A DNA stretch of 64,000 nucleotides from Cellulomonas aerilata (GCF_007991755.1 NZ_BJYY01000002.1:207075-271074), one strand, 5' to 3'; positions 34,108 to 42,585 are shown, numbered from the stretch's first letter. A program made the numbers and translations. Notes: generated by a model from the sequence alone, not told the origin.

Positions 34108-35022
34108 ATGAGCACGCACGCCGCGACGGCGGCCGGCACGTCGGACGCCGTCTGGCTGCAGACCCTGCCGGACGCCGACCGCGCCGCCGTCGACGCCCTG
34201 GCCGAGGGGCTGCGCCGCGCCGTCCCGTCCGGCCGGCTCGGGGTCGCCTTCTCCGGCGGGGTCGACTCCTCGGCGCTCGCGGCCCTGGCCGTGCACGCCC
34301 TGGGCGTCTCCCGGGTCGTGGCCGTCCTCGGCGTCTCACCGAGCCTCGCCCACGACGAGCGGACCGCCGCGCACGACGTCGCCGCCCACATCGGCGTCCC
34401 GGTCGTGGAGGTGACCACGCACGAGGGGGACGACCCGGCGTACCGGCGCAACGGTCCGGACCGCTGCTTCTTCTGCAAGCAGGAGCTGTTCGTCCGCATC
34501 GGCCAGGAGGTCGTCGACGCGCACGGTCTGGTCGCCGTGGCCTACGGCGAGAACGCCGACGACGCCCGGCGTCCGGACCGTCCCGGGTCCCGCGCGGCGA
34601 CCGAGCACCGGGTGCTGCGGCCGCTCGCCGACGCCGGGTTGGACAAGGCCGCCGTGCGCCGGGTGGCCCGCGCGCTCGCGCTGCCGTGCGCCGACAAGCC
34701 CGCCGCCCCGTGCCTGGCCTCGCGCATCCCGCACTTCGAGGAGGTCACCCCCGAGAAGCTCGGCCAGGTCGAGACCGCCGAGTCCGGCCTGCGGCGGCTG
34801 GGGCTCGGGGACCTGCGCGTCCGGCACCACGGCGACGTCGCCCGCCTGGAGGTCCCCGCCGCGGACCTCGTGCGCGTGGTGACCGAGCCGCTGCGCGACG
34901 ACGTCGTGCGTGCGGTGCGGTCGGCCGGCTTCCGCTTCGTCGCCCTCGACCTGGCGGGCGTGCAGTCCGGCGCGTTCACGCTGCCGCTCGTCAGCGTGCC
35001 GGCCGCGGGCTCGCCGACGTGA
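34108..35022 (+). CDS. larE: ATP-dependent sacrificial sulfur transferase LarE
   Basis: 304 residues. LGVAFSGGVDSSALAAL is the PP-loop ATP pyrophosphatase motif; RCFFCKQELF and a Cys in KPAAPCLASRIPHFEEV follow, the latter in the place of the Cys that donates sulfur in LarE. It converts the carboxylates of P2CMN to thiocarboxylates in making the nickel-pincer cofactor of lactate racemase. Its TGA overlaps the GTG of larB. Both are upstream of nothing resembling larA. Confidence 0.92.
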   Translation: MSTHAATAAGTSDAVWLQTLPDADRAAVDALAEGLRRAVPSGRLGVAFSGGVDSSALAALAVHALGVSRVVAVLGVSPSLAHDERTAAHDVAAHIGVPVVEVTTHEGDDPAYRRNGPDRCFFCKQELFVRIGQEVVDAHGLVAVAYGENADDARRPDRPGSRAATEHRVLRPLADAGLDKAAVRRVARALALPCADKPAAPCLASRIPHFEEVTPEKLGQVETAESGLRRLGLGDLRVRHHGDVARLEVPAADLVRVVTEPLRDDVVRAVRSAGFRFVALDLAGVQSGAFTLPLVSVPAAGSPT

Positions 35023-35699
35023 GCGAGCCCTGGGTGCCGCCCGCCGCGCTGACCGACTTCCGCCTCGACCACGACCGGGCCGTCCGGCGCGGCTTCCCCG
35101 AGGCGGTCCTGTGCGAGGGCAAGACCGTCGAGCAGGTCGTCGCGATCGCCCGCGAGGTCCGCGACCGCGACGCGCGCACGCTCTTCACGCGCGTGCGCCC
35201 CGAGCAGCTGGACGCCCTGGTCGCCGAGCTGCCCGGGTCGCTCGCGGACGCCGGCGCCCGGTTGGTCGCGTGGCCGGGGGAGCCGCCGCCGCCGACCGGT
35301 GGGCTGGTCGTCGTCGCCGCCGCCGGGACGTCGGACCTGCCGGTCGCCCGCGAGGCGCTGCTCACCGCGCAGCACCTGGGCCGCGACGCCCGGCTCGTCG
35401 TGGACGTCGGTGTGGCGGGCCTGCACCGCGTGCTCGGCCAGCTCGAGCTGCTGCGGTCCGCGCGCGCGGTCGTCGTCGTCGCGGGCATGGACGGCGCCCT
35501 GCCGGGGGTCGTCGCCGGACTGGTGGCGGCCCCCGTGGTCGCCGTCCCGACGTCGGTGGGCTACGGCGCCGCGTTCGGCGGGCTGGCGCCGCTGCTGACC
35601 ATGCTCAACGCGTGCGCGCCCGGGGTCGCCGTCGTCAACATCGACAACGGCTACGGCGGCGGGCACCTGGCGGCGCAGATCGCGGCGCCGGTCGACTGA
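35019..35699 (+). CDS. larB: Nicotinic-acid adenine dinucleotide carboxylase/hydrolase LarB
   Basis: 226 residues from GTG overlapping the larE stop (GTGA). FRLDHDRAVRRGFPEAVLCEGKTVEQV and the long AGTSDLPVAREAL...DVGVAGLHRVL...VAGMDGALPGVVAGL...PTSVGYGAAFGGLAPLLTMLNACAPGVAVVNIDNGYGGG are diagnostic of LarB (AIR carboxylase-like fold). It makes P2CMN from NaAD, the first step before LarE. larC is 17 kb downstream at 52599-53900. Confidence 0.93.
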   Translation: MSEPWVPPAALTDFRLDHDRAVRRGFPEAVLCEGKTVEQVVAIAREVRDRDARTLFTRVRPEQLDALVAELPGSLADAGARLVAWPGEPPPPTGGLVVVAAAGTSDLPVAREALLTAQHLGRDARLVVDVGVAGLHRVLGQLELLRSARAVVVVAGMDGALPGVVAGLVAAPVVAVPTSVGYGAAFGGLAPLLTMLNACAPGVAVVNIDNGYGGGHLAAQIAAPVD

Positions 35700-35798
35700 C
35701 GGGCGCGCGGGCGTCCCCTTGCGACCGCCTCGTCCAGCGGGTGTCCCCTGGTGGACGACGACGGAGGCCTGCGGGGGTCCGACCGGTGCGGCGGGTGG

Positions 35799-35833
35799 CG
35801 GTTGACGGCCGGTTGACGTGGCGGCCCTAGGGT
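35799..35833 (+). promoter_or_regulatory. Promoter with two 11-bp-spaced direct repeats
   Basis: CGGTTGACG occurs at 35799-35807 and 35810-35818 (period 11), and TAGGGT at 35828-35833 is nine bases further. Direct repeats of one helical turn just upstream of the -10 are how OmpR-fold activators (SARP, AfsR, PhoP) bind. It precedes the small membrane gene at 35891. Confidence 0.5.
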
Positions 35834-35890
35834 GGAGACCTTGGCGGGCGCAACGGGGTGGCCCGCCTCATCGACCTCGAGGTGACGACG

Positions 35891-36106
35891 ATGTTGCTCT
35901 TCCTGGCGTGCTGGCTCGTGCTGTCCGTGGTCGGAGGTGTCTTCGTCGGCACGGCGATCCACCGCGCGGACGTCCTGGAGTCCCGGCGTTCGCCCTACGG
36001 CCGCCCGATCCCGCCGCGCACCGCGACCGGCGGCCCGGGTCCTGCGGCGTACGGGCCGGCGTATCCCGTCGGCGCGGTCGCGACGTTCGACGCCTGGGCC
36101 GCCTGA
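35891..36106 (+). CDS. Small single-span membrane protein
   Basis: 71 residues; ATG has GAGGTG six bases upstream, so a longer frame from 35858 is not needed. MLLFLACWLVLSVVGGVFVGTAI is one membrane helix (or an uncleaved signal); the rest is Pro/Gly/Tyr-rich and probably extracytoplasmic or cytoplasmic tail. No family recognised. Promoter with 11-bp direct repeats upstream; a terminator hairpin follows at 36149. Confidence 0.72.
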   Translation: MLLFLACWLVLSVVGGVFVGTAIHRADVLESRRSPYGRPIPPRTATGGPGPAAYGPAYPVGAVATFDAWAA

Positions 36107-36148
36107 GCGCCTCGCCTCGGGCGTCCCACCGGGTCCTGGCGGGCCCCA

Positions 36149-36177
36149 CCCCGGCGTCGCGACCAGCGACGCCGGGG
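36149..36177. terminator. Bidirectional terminator
   Basis: CCCCGGCGTCGC and GCGACGCCGGGG, perfect 12-bp stem, loop GACCA, between convergent genes (35891-36106 and 36199-36807). Confidence 0.8.
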
Positions 36178-36198
36178 GTGCCGTGGCGGAGGAGCGCG

Positions 36199-36807
36199 TC
36201 AGCCGCCGAACGTCCCCGTGCGCGCCTCACCCTCCGTGGCGTACCGGGACATCACGACGCCGGTGCCGGACACCTGGCTGTCGAGGAGCCGCAGCCCCTG
36301 CGGCGCCGTGCCGTCGCCGTACAGCCGCTTGCCCCGGCCGACCAGCACGGGGAAGACCAGCACCCGGTACTCGTCGACGAGGTCCGTGGTGACCAGCGTC
36401 TGGATGAGGTCGCTGCTGCCGTGGACCTGCAGCTCGCGTCCCTCTTCCTGCTTGAGGGCGCGGATCGCGGTCACCGCATCGGGCTCGAGCAGCACCGACC
36501 GCTCCCACGACAGGTCCGGCGTGCCGCGGGAGGCGACGTACTTGGTCGCCGCGTTCAGGGGGGCAGCGCCCTCCTCCTCGGAGGCGTTCGGCCAGTACGA
36601 GGCGAAGATGTCGTACGTCCGGCGGCCGAGCACCAGGTCGAACGGCACTCCCATCGTGGCGTCCATGAAGGCGCCGACCTTCTCGTCGAAGTGCGGGACC
36701 GTCCACCCGCCGTGCGTGAAGCCTCCGCTGGTGTCCTCCTCGGGGCCGCCGGGGGCCTGCATGACGCCGTCGAGGGTGACGAACGTGGTGACGATCAGCT
36801 TGCGCAT
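36199..36807 (-). CDS. Dihydrofolate-reductase-fold protein (RibD C-terminal-like)
   Basis: 202 residues. MRKLIVTTFVTLDGVMQAPGGPEEDTSGGFTHGGW opens the fold; LVLGRRTYDIFASYWPNA, VHGSSDLIQTL and DEYRVLVFPVLVGRGKRLYG are typical of the large actinobacterial group annotated as dihydrofolate reductase family. Probably an NADPH reductase of unknown substrate; residues needed for folate binding are not obvious. ATG 36807 chosen at the conserved N-terminus; the ribosome site is weak. Confidence 0.85.
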   Translation of the reverse strand: MRKLIVTTFVTLDGVMQAPGGPEEDTSGGFTHGGWTVPHFDEKVGAFMDATMGVPFDLVLGRRTYDIFASYWPNASEEEGAAPLNAATKYVASRGTPDLSWERSVLLEPDAVTAIRALKQEEGRELQVHGSSDLIQTLVTTDLVDEYRVLVFPVLVGRGKRLYGDGTAPQGLRLLDSQVSGTGVVMSRYATEGEARTGTFGG

Positions 36808-36890
36808 GTCGGTGGTGCCCTTCGTGTGATGCGCCGGTGGCCCCGGCGCGCTGCCCATAGGACGGGGGTGGGCCGCCGGACTCATCGGCG

Positions 36891-38018
36891 TCAGGACGCC
36901 GGGCTCGTCCCCGCGGCATCTCCGACGGCCAGGTCGACCGGCTCGGTCAGCGGTTCAGGACGCTCGCACGTCGTGGACACGGTGACCGAGACGGCGCCGT
37001 CGGCGGCGGCCTGCACGGACTCCATGACGTCCAGCACGTGCAGCGCGACGTCGGCGCTCGCGCGGTGCGGCCGGCCGGCCTCCATGGCGACGGCCAGGTC
37101 GGCCACGCCGTAGCCGCGCCCGGAGGAGACGTACCCGGCCGACACCGGCAGGACGGCCCACTCCGGGGCGTCACGCGTGAACAGCCGCACGTCGCCGTCG
37201 AAGTAGTTGGGGTCCGGCAGGGACAGCGACCCGGTGCTCCCGTAGACCTCCAGGCGCGGCAGGTCCGCCGCCCAGGTGTCGAAGCTCATGACCAGCGTGG
37301 TGAGCGCACCGTTCTCGTGCTCGAGGATCCCGGTGATGTGGGTGTCGATCTCGACGTCGAACGACGTCCCGGTGCGCGGGCCGCTGCCGATCTCCCGGGT
37401 GGTGCGGGGTCGGGACGACGCGCCGACGACGCGCCGGACCGGTCCGAGCAGGTGCACCAGGGAGGTCAGGTAGTACGGGCCCATGTCCAGCAGCGGCCCG
37501 CCGCCCGGGCGGTAGTAGAACTCGGGGTCGTGGTGCCAGCGCTCGTGGCCGGGCGTCACCATGAACGCCGTCGCGGAGTGCGGGACGCCGATGGCGCCGG
37601 CGTCCACCGCGGCCCGCGCGGTCTGCACCCCGGTGCCCAGCACGGTGTCCGGCGCGCACGCCAGACGCACGCCGGCGTCCTGCGCCGCGCGGACGACCCC
37701 GTGGGCGGCCTCGGTCGTGGCGGCCAGCGGCTTCTCCCCGTAGACGTGCTTGCCGGCCGCGACGGCGGCGAGGGCGACCTCGGCGTGGATGGCCGGGATG
37801 GTGAGGTTGAGGACGACGTCGACGTCGTCGGCGGCCAGCAGGTCGTCCAGCGACGTGGCCCGCGCCCCGGGGTGCGCGGCGGCCAGTGCCGCGGCGCGTC
37901 CGGTGTCCAGGTCGGCCACGGCCGTGACCTGCACCTGCGGCAGCCGGGAGAACGACTCGCTGTACTGCCCGCTGATCTTCCCCGCGCCGACGATCCCGAC
38001 CCTCAACGCGCCGCCCAC
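36891..38018 (-). CDS. Gfo/Idh/MocA family oxidoreductase
   Basis: 375 residues from GTG 38018 with GAGAGGGGA upstream. LRVGIVGAGKISGQYSESFSRL is the NAD(P) motif, HVYGEKPLAAT holds the EKP catalytic Lys, and GGPLLDMGPYYLTSLVHLLGP is the substrate-domain signature. It oxidises or reduces a sugar or cyclitol carbon. Its first 16 bases overlap the 3' end of the ThuA-like gene, a common pairing in trehalose/sugar-keto metabolism. Confidence 0.9.
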   Translation of the reverse strand: MGGALRVGIVGAGKISGQYSESFSRLPQVQVTAVADLDTGRAAALAAAHPGARATSLDDLLAADDVDVVLNLTIPAIHAEVALAAVAAGKHVYGEKPLAATTEAAHGVVRAAQDAGVRLACAPDTVLGTGVQTARAAVDAGAIGVPHSATAFMVTPGHERWHHDPEFYYRPGGGPLLDMGPYYLTSLVHLLGPVRRVVGASSRPRTTREIGSGPRTGTSFDVEIDTHITGILEHENGALTTLVMSFDTWAADLPRLEVYGSTGSLSLPDPNYFDGDVRLFTRDAPEWAVLPVSAGYVSSGRGYGVADLAVAMEAGRPHRASADVALHVLDVMESVQAAADGAVSVTVSTTCERPEPLTEPVDLAVGDAAGTSPAS

Positions 38019-38701
38019 AGCAGTCCCCTCTCGATGATCGTCCGGACGTTCGGGTCCGTCAGGACCTCGACGCGGTGCCCGGGCGTGCTGACGAACACCC
38101 GCCCGCGGCCCCACTGGCGGGTCCAGATCGCCGGGCACGTGACCGGCCGGTTCCACGGGCCCCAGGGCCGCACAGCCGTCGTGGTGGTCGCCAGGACGTC
38201 GTTGTAGTCGTCGGTCAGCACCCAGTACTGCTCCGTGGTCAGCTCGAAGTCGCCGACCCCCGCGGTGATCGGGTGCTCGGCGCCGGCCGGGGTCATCTCG
38301 ACCCGGTGCGGGACGTAGTTGTCCGACTGCTCACCCGTGCGGCCCTCGGGTGGCGCGGCAGCGGCGTGATGCGCGAACTGCCCGCCGACGAGCTGGAGGT
38401 AGTCGGCGCTGGCCCGGTAGGAGTCGGCGATGCCGCCGTGCCACCCGGCGAGGCCGGTCCCCGCCTCGACGGCCGCGACCAGCCCGGCGAGCGGCTCGCG
38501 CTCGATGGTGGTCATGGTCATGCACTGCACGACCAGGTCGACGCCGGCCATGGTGGCGGCGTCCGCGTAGACGTCGGGGGACTCCTCGACCCGGACCTCG
38601 AACCCGTTCGCGGTCAGGTGCGGGATGAACAGCTCGGTCGCCTCGACGGGCTGGTGCCCGTCCCAGCCGCCCCGCACGACGAGCGCTTGCCTGGTGGACA
38701 C
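38003..38701 (-). CDS. ThuA-like domain protein
   Basis: 232 residues, GTG 38701 with AGAGGT upstream. ALVVRGGWDGHQPVEATELFIPHL, VVQCMTMTTIEREPLAGLVAAVEAGTGLAGWHGGIADSYR and HPITAGVGDFELTTEQYWVLTD match the ThuA/glutamine-amidotransferase-like fold. ThuA in rhizobia works with ThuB, a Gfo/Idh/MocA enzyme, in trehalose/sucrose oxidation to 3-keto sugars; the same partner overlaps here. A longer frame upstream is not conserved. Confidence 0.85.
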   Translation of the reverse strand: MSTRQALVVRGGWDGHQPVEATELFIPHLTANGFEVRVEESPDVYADAATMAGVDLVVQCMTMTTIEREPLAGLVAAVEAGTGLAGWHGGIADSYRASADYLQLVGGQFAHHAAAAPPEGRTGEQSDNYVPHRVEMTPAGAEHPITAGVGDFELTTEQYWVLTDDYNDVLATTTTAVRPWGPWNRPVTCPAIWTRQWGRGRVFVSTPGHRVEVLTDPNVRTIIERGLLWAAR

Positions 38702-38876
38702 CGTGACCTCTTCTCCGACGAGGGCAGCGGAGCCGCTGCCTGCGGCGCACCCACGTGGACCGCCACCGCAGCATGCCGCACGCGTCCGACACCGGCCCGT
38801 CGGCGTCCCGGCGTGGCGGTGGGTCTCCCGCGACGACGACCGCCGCACCGGGACCGGCGCGTGGAGCCGGTCGCCC

Positions 38877-38906
38877 TTGTCGGCGACATGCTGACGATAT
38901 ATCGTC
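38877..38906 (+). promoter_or_regulatory. padR promoter and PadR operator
   Basis: TTGTCG (38877-38882), 17-base spacer, TATCGT (38900-38905). The -10 is inside GACGATATATCGTC (38893-38906), a perfect 14-bp palindrome of the ATAT-centred PadR type. Autorepression is the likely outcome, and the divergent ThuA/Gfo genes may share it. Confidence 0.65.
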
Positions 38907-38934
38907 GACAACACGACACGAGAGGAGCCCTCCG

Positions 38935-39558
38935 ATGAGGACCCACGACCACCACCAGCACGGCCACGCGCACCAGCGGCCGCACGACGAGCGGCCCGAG
39001 GGCCGCAGGTTCCGCTTCGAGGGACCCGGACCGGACGCCGGCTTCGGCTCGCGACGCGGCCCGCACGGCTACGGGCCCGGCCGTCGCGGCGGGCGAGGAG
39101 GACCGCGGGCGCGCGGCGACGTGCGTGCCGCCGTCCTGCTCCTGCTCGCCGAGCAGCCTCGACACGGCTACGAGCTCATCCAGGAGATCGGCGAGCGCAG
39201 CTCGGGCGCCTGGACGCCGAGCCCGGGATCGGTCTACCCGACGCTGCAGGCGCTCGAGGACGAGGGGCTCGTGGCGATCGAGCGCGTGGAGGGCCGCCGG
39301 GTCGCCTCGCTCACCGAGCAGGGCGCCGCGTACGTCGAGGAGCAGCGCGGCGCGCTGGGCGAGCCGTGGACGACGCCCGGGCGCGACCACACCGCCGCGC
39401 TCGCCCTGCGGCGGCAGATCCGGGCCCTGATGGAGGCCGTCGGCCAGGTCGCCAAGGTGGGCACGCCCGCGCAGAACGCGGCGGCGTCCGACGTCCTGGA
39501 CCGCGCGCGGCGGGACCTGTACCGCGTGCTGGCCGACGACGCGGCGTCGGGGGAGTGA
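38935..39558 (+). CDS. PadR-family regulator with His-rich N-terminal tail
   Basis: 207 residues; GAGGAG lies seven bases before the ATG. Residues 1-20 contain nine His (HDHHQHGHAHQRPHDE), residues 25-60 are Gly/Arg-rich, then DVRAAVLLLLAEQPRHGYELIQEIGERSSGAWTPSPGSVYPTLQALEDEGLVAIERVEGRRVASLTEQG is the PadR winged helix, followed by a dimerisation helix. The His tail suggests metal binding. Promoter carries a palindrome over the -10. Convergent with the aldo/keto reductases; a 13-bp hairpin separates them. Confidence 0.9.
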   Translation: MRTHDHHQHGHAHQRPHDERPEGRRFRFEGPGPDAGFGSRRGPHGYGPGRRGGRGGPRARGDVRAAVLLLLAEQPRHGYELIQEIGERSSGAWTPSPGSVYPTLQALEDEGLVAIERVEGRRVASLTEQGAAYVEEQRGALGEPWTTPGRDHTAALALRRQIRALMEAVGQVAKVGTPAQNAAASDVLDRARRDLYRVLADDAASGE

Positions 39559-39578
39559 GCCCCGCCGCCCCCCGCCCG

Positions 39579-39608
39579 GTCCGCCGCACCCCGGCGGGTG
39601 CGGCGGAC
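39579..39608. terminator. Bidirectional terminator, padR / aldo-keto reductases
   Basis: GTCCGCCGCACCC and GGGTGCGGCGGAC, perfect 13-bp stem with a CGGC tetraloop. Confidence 0.8.
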
Positions 39609-39621
39609 GGCGGGCTGAGGG

Positions 39622-40554
39622 TCAGGGCACCCGGTACCCGGCGGCCCGGAACAGCTCGTACCACTCGGCCCGGGTCAGCGGGAGGTCCGAGCCGAGGGCG
39701 GCGCCGGCGACGCGCTCGGGCGTCGTCGTGCCCAGGACGACCTGGATGCCCGCCGGGTGCCGCGTGATCCACGCGGTCGCGATCGCGATCGCCGGGACGT
39801 CGTACTGCGCGGCGAGCCGGTCGATCACCGCGTTGAGCTCGGGGTAGGACTCGTTCCCCAGGAACGTGCCGTTGAAGAAGCCGGCCTGGAACGGCGACCA
39901 CGCCTGGAGCGTGATGTCGTGGAGCCGCGAGTAGTCCAGCAGACCGCCGCCGTCGAGGACGACCGACTGGTCGAGGCCGACCATGTTCGCCGCGACGCCC
40001 TGCGCCACCAGCGGCGCATGGGTGATCGACAGCTGCACCTGGTTCGCGACCAGGGGCTGACGGACCGACCGCTTGAGCAGCTCGATCTGCGCCGGCGTGT
40101 GGTTGGACACGCCGAAGGCTCGGACCTTGCCGGCCGCCTCCAGCTCGTCGAACGCACGGGCGACCTCGTCCGGCTCGACGAGCGCGTCCGGACGGTGCAG
40201 CAGCAGGACGTCGATGCGGTCGGTGCCCAGCGCCTCCAGCGACCCCTCCACCGACTCCACGACGTGCTCGTAGGAGAAGTCGAAGTAGGGCCCGTCCCGG
40301 ACGATCCCGCACTTGGTCTGGATGGTCCACGCGTCGCGCTCCGACGGGCTGAGCTGCATCGCCTCCGCCCACCGGCGCTCGCACCCGTGCAGGGTGGAGC
40401 CGTAGACGTCGGCGTGGTCGACCATGTCGATCCCGGCGTCGCGGCCGGTCCGCACGAGCGTGCGGACCTCGTCGTCGCTCTTGCCGTCGATCCGCATGAG
40501 CCCCATGACGACGTTCGAGGCGGAGATGCCCTCCGCGAGGTCGACGGAGCGCAT
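39622..40554 (-). CDS. Aldo/keto reductase
   Basis: 310 residues. VVMGLMRIDGKSDDEV...GIDMVDHADVYGSTLHGCERRW contains the Asp/Tyr of the AKR active site, IQTKCGIV the Lys, and VDVLLLHRPDALVEPDEVA the HRPD motif. Related to YdhF/oxidoreductase YcsN; NADPH reduction of an aldehyde or ketone. ATG overlaps the stop of the upstream AKR (ATGA), so the two are co-expressed. Confidence 0.9.
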   Translation of the reverse strand: MRSVDLAEGISASNVVMGLMRIDGKSDDEVRTLVRTGRDAGIDMVDHADVYGSTLHGCERRWAEAMQLSPSERDAWTIQTKCGIVRDGPYFDFSYEHVVESVEGSLEALGTDRIDVLLLHRPDALVEPDEVARAFDELEAAGKVRAFGVSNHTPAQIELLKRSVRQPLVANQVQLSITHAPLVAQGVAANMVGLDQSVVLDGGGLLDYSRLHDITLQAWSPFQAGFFNGTFLGNESYPELNAVIDRLAAQYDVPAIAIATAWITRHPAGIQVVLGTTTPERVAGAALGSDLPLTRAEWYELFRAAGYRVP

Positions 40555-41414
40555 CAGGCGGCCGAGAGGGCGGCGACGTCGTCGGCGGACAGGACGAGGT
40601 CCGCCGCCCGGGCCGAGTCCTGGATGCTGGTCGGGCGGGAGGCGCCGGGGATGGGCAGGACGACCGGCGCGAGCGCCAGCTCCCACGCGAGCGTGACCTG
40701 GTAGACGCTGACGCCGTGCGCGTCGGCGACCTGCTGGAACGCCGCGTGGCGCGAGGCGAGCTCGCCCGCGTTGGAGATGCCGCCCAAGGGCGACCACGGC
40801 AGGAAGGCGATCCCGAGCTCGGCGCAGTGCTGCAGCTCGCCCAGGCTCGAGCGGAACGCCGGGGAGAACTGGTTCTGCACGGACACCAGGCGGCCGCCGA
40901 GGACGGACCGGGCCTCGTCGATCTGCGCCACGTCGGCGTTGGAGATGCCGGCCATCTGGATCACGCCCTCGTCGAGCAGCTCGGCGACCGCTCCGACGGA
41001 GTCCGCGTAGGGGACCGCCGGGTCGGGGCGGTGGAACTGGTACAGGCCGATGGCGTCGACGCCGAGCCGCTGCGCGGACGCCTTGGCCGCCGTCTTGAGG
41101 TACTCCGGGCGACCGTCCTTGGTCCACGAGCCGTCACCGGGGCGCAGGTGCCCGCCCTTCGTGGCGATCAGGACGTCGGAGACGTCGCCGCCCCAGCTGC
41201 GCAGCGCCGAGGCGATGAGCTCCTCGTTGTGGCCGACCTCGTCGGCGTGCAGGTGGTAGGCGTCCGCGGTGTCGATCAGCGTGACCCCCGCCTCGAGGGC
41301 GGCGTGGATCGTGGCGACCGACCGCTCGGTGTCGGGGCGCCCCTCGATGGACATCGGCATCCCGCCGAGCCCGATCGCGGACACGGTCCGGTGGCCCAGG
41401 CTTCGCTGCTGCAC
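40554..41414 (-). CDS. Aldo/keto reductase
   Basis: 286 residues from GTG 41414 behind AGGAGGAAGCC. SAIGLGGMPMSIEGRPD, LIDTADAYHLHADEVGHNEELIASAL (Asp, Tyr), IATKGGH (Lys), LYQFHRPDP (His) are the AKR catalytic tetrad. A different branch (YajO/PdxI-like) from its partner downstream. The pair may act on two carbonyl intermediates of one pathway, but nothing else nearby identifies it. Divergent from the DUF4429-like gene. Confidence 0.9.
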   Translation of the reverse strand: MQQRSLGHRTVSAIGLGGMPMSIEGRPDTERSVATIHAALEAGVTLIDTADAYHLHADEVGHNEELIASALRSWGGDVSDVLIATKGGHLRPGDGSWTKDGRPEYLKTAAKASAQRLGVDAIGLYQFHRPDPAVPYADSVGAVAELLDEGVIQMAGISNADVAQIDEARSVLGGRLVSVQNQFSPAFRSSLGELQHCAELGIAFLPWSPLGGISNAGELASRHAAFQQVADAHGVSVYQVTLAWELALAPVVLPIPGASRPTSIQDSARAADLVLSADDVAALSAA

Positions 41415-41497
41415 GGCTTCCTCCTGCTGGTGGGTGTCCTCACGACAGTAGGTGGGCCGACAGGCGGGCGCTTGCTGGATGCGGCACGGTAGCGACC

Positions 41498-41797
41498 ATG
41501 GCAACCAAGCTGACCTTCGAGGGCGTGGACACGACGGTGGAGCTCGAGGACCACGCCGTCACCCTGACCGGCGCCACCACTGCGGCACGCACGGACGACA
41601 ACGCCGGCGGCCCGCCGGCCGGTGAGGGCCCCGTGGTGATCCCCCGCTGGGAGATCGCGTCGGCCACGGTGAAGTCGGCGACGCTGCTGGGCTACGGCAC
41701 GCTGACGATCACGACGAACGCCGGGCTCGAGTACGCCGTCCGGTTCAGCCGCGACGCCGAGGACCGGTTCGGCAACCTGGCCGAGATCATCGGCTGA
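41498..41797 (+). CDS. DUF4429-like small protein
   Basis: 99 residues. TKLTFEGVDTTVELEDHAVTLTG... IPRWEIASATVKSATLLGYGTLTI...AVRFSRDAEDRFGNLAEII resembles the N-terminal PH-like half of DUF4429 proteins (a fold also used in SHOCT-associated domains). Lipid or protein binding is possible but unproven. No ribosome site; CACGGT lies seven bases before the ATG. Single gene. Confidence 0.65.
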   Translation: MATKLTFEGVDTTVELEDHAVTLTGATTAARTDDNAGGPPAGEGPVVIPRWEIASATVKSATLLGYGTLTITTNAGLEYAVRFSRDAEDRFGNLAEIIG

Positions 41798-41830
41798 CGG
41801 CCGGGCGGGGTCCGGCGGCGACCGCCCCCG

Positions 41831-42037
41831 TCAGTCCTCGACCCACTCCAGGAGGTCGCCGGGCTGGCACTCCAGGACCCGGCACATGGCCTCGAGCGTG
41901 CTGAAGCGCACCGCCTTGGCCCGTCCGTTCTTCAGCACGGCGACGTTCGCGGGCGTGAGACCGACCCGCTCGGCGAACTCACCCACGCTCATCTTGCGCC
42001 GGGCCAGCTCGACGTCGATGCGCACGACGATCGCCAT
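41831..42037 (-). CDS. XRE/YozG-family HTH regulator
   Basis: 68 residues. VRIDVELARRKMSVGEFAERVGLTPANVAVLKNGRAKAVRFSTLEAMCRVLECQPGDLLEW is a single Cro/CI-type HTH of the YozG group. The ATG overlaps the stop of the DUF2975 gene, and the DUF2975-HTH pair is a recurring two-gene unit in Gram-positive bacteria; the regulator probably represses its own operon. Confidence 0.88.
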   Translation of the reverse strand: MAIVVRIDVELARRKMSVGEFAERVGLTPANVAVLKNGRAKAVRFSTLEAMCRVLECQPGDLLEWVED

Positions 42038-42534
42038 CAGATCACCGCGTCCATATCGGTCCGCAGGCTGGCGGCCTGCCGCAGCAGCGCCCGCATGACC
42101 ACCATGAGCAGCACGACGACACCGCCCACCAGGACGAGCCCGGCGAGCAGGATCGGCACCCCCGGGTCCCGCAGCTCCGGGGTCACGTAGATCGTGGCCA
42201 CGAGCGCGACGCACGCGCCCAGGAGCAGCACCCAGGCGCCGGTGACCGCCCAGACGATCGCGTCGACCCAGGCGAACGCGTCCCGGCTGAAGATCCGGTC
42301 GGCCTCGACCATCGTGAGCAGCTTCCAGGTCGCGACGATCACGACCTCCACGGCCAGCAGCACCAGGACGGCCACCGCCGTCAGCGGCCACCGCAGCGCG
42401 GCGAGCGCGGGCTCCTCGGACGCCATGTGGGCGAACTGGCCGGGCCAGGACAGCGTCTGCCCGACGACGGCGGCGACGAACAGCAGGACGAGGAGGACGC
42501 GGAGGAGCCGCACCGCCTGGTGTGTCAGGTTCAT
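42037..42534 (-). CDS. DUF2975 membrane protein
   Basis: 165 residues with four hydrophobic helices and short loops. Features VVIVATWKLLTMVEADRIFSRDAFAWVDAIVWAVTGAW, typical of DUF2975. Function is not known; partner of the XRE regulator. Promoter: TTGACA (42569-42564), 17-base spacer, GAAACT (42546-42541), six bases before ATG: a leaderless start with a perfect -35. Confidence 0.88.
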   Translation of the reverse strand: MNLTHQAVRLLRVLLVLLFVAAVVGQTLSWPGQFAHMASEEPALAALRWPLTAVAVLVLLAVEVVIVATWKLLTMVEADRIFSRDAFAWVDAIVWAVTGAWVLLLGACVALVATIYVTPELRDPGVPILLAGLVLVGGVVVLLMVVMRALLRQAASLRTDMDAVI

Positions 42535-42540
42535 GTGCCG

Positions 42541-42585
42541 AGTTTCGGCAAGGATCTATCGAATGTCAATCGACTCGACTAGTGT
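42541..42585. promoter_or_regulatory. Divergent promoters of DUF2975-xre and the 42634 gene
   Basis: Minus strand: TTGACA 42569-42564, 17 bases, GAAACT 42546-42541. Plus strand: TAGTGT at 42580-42585 as -10. Between them TATCGAATGTCAATCGA repeats TCGA boxes and ends of CTA/TAG; this is the most likely binding site for the XRE regulator. Confidence 0.5.
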
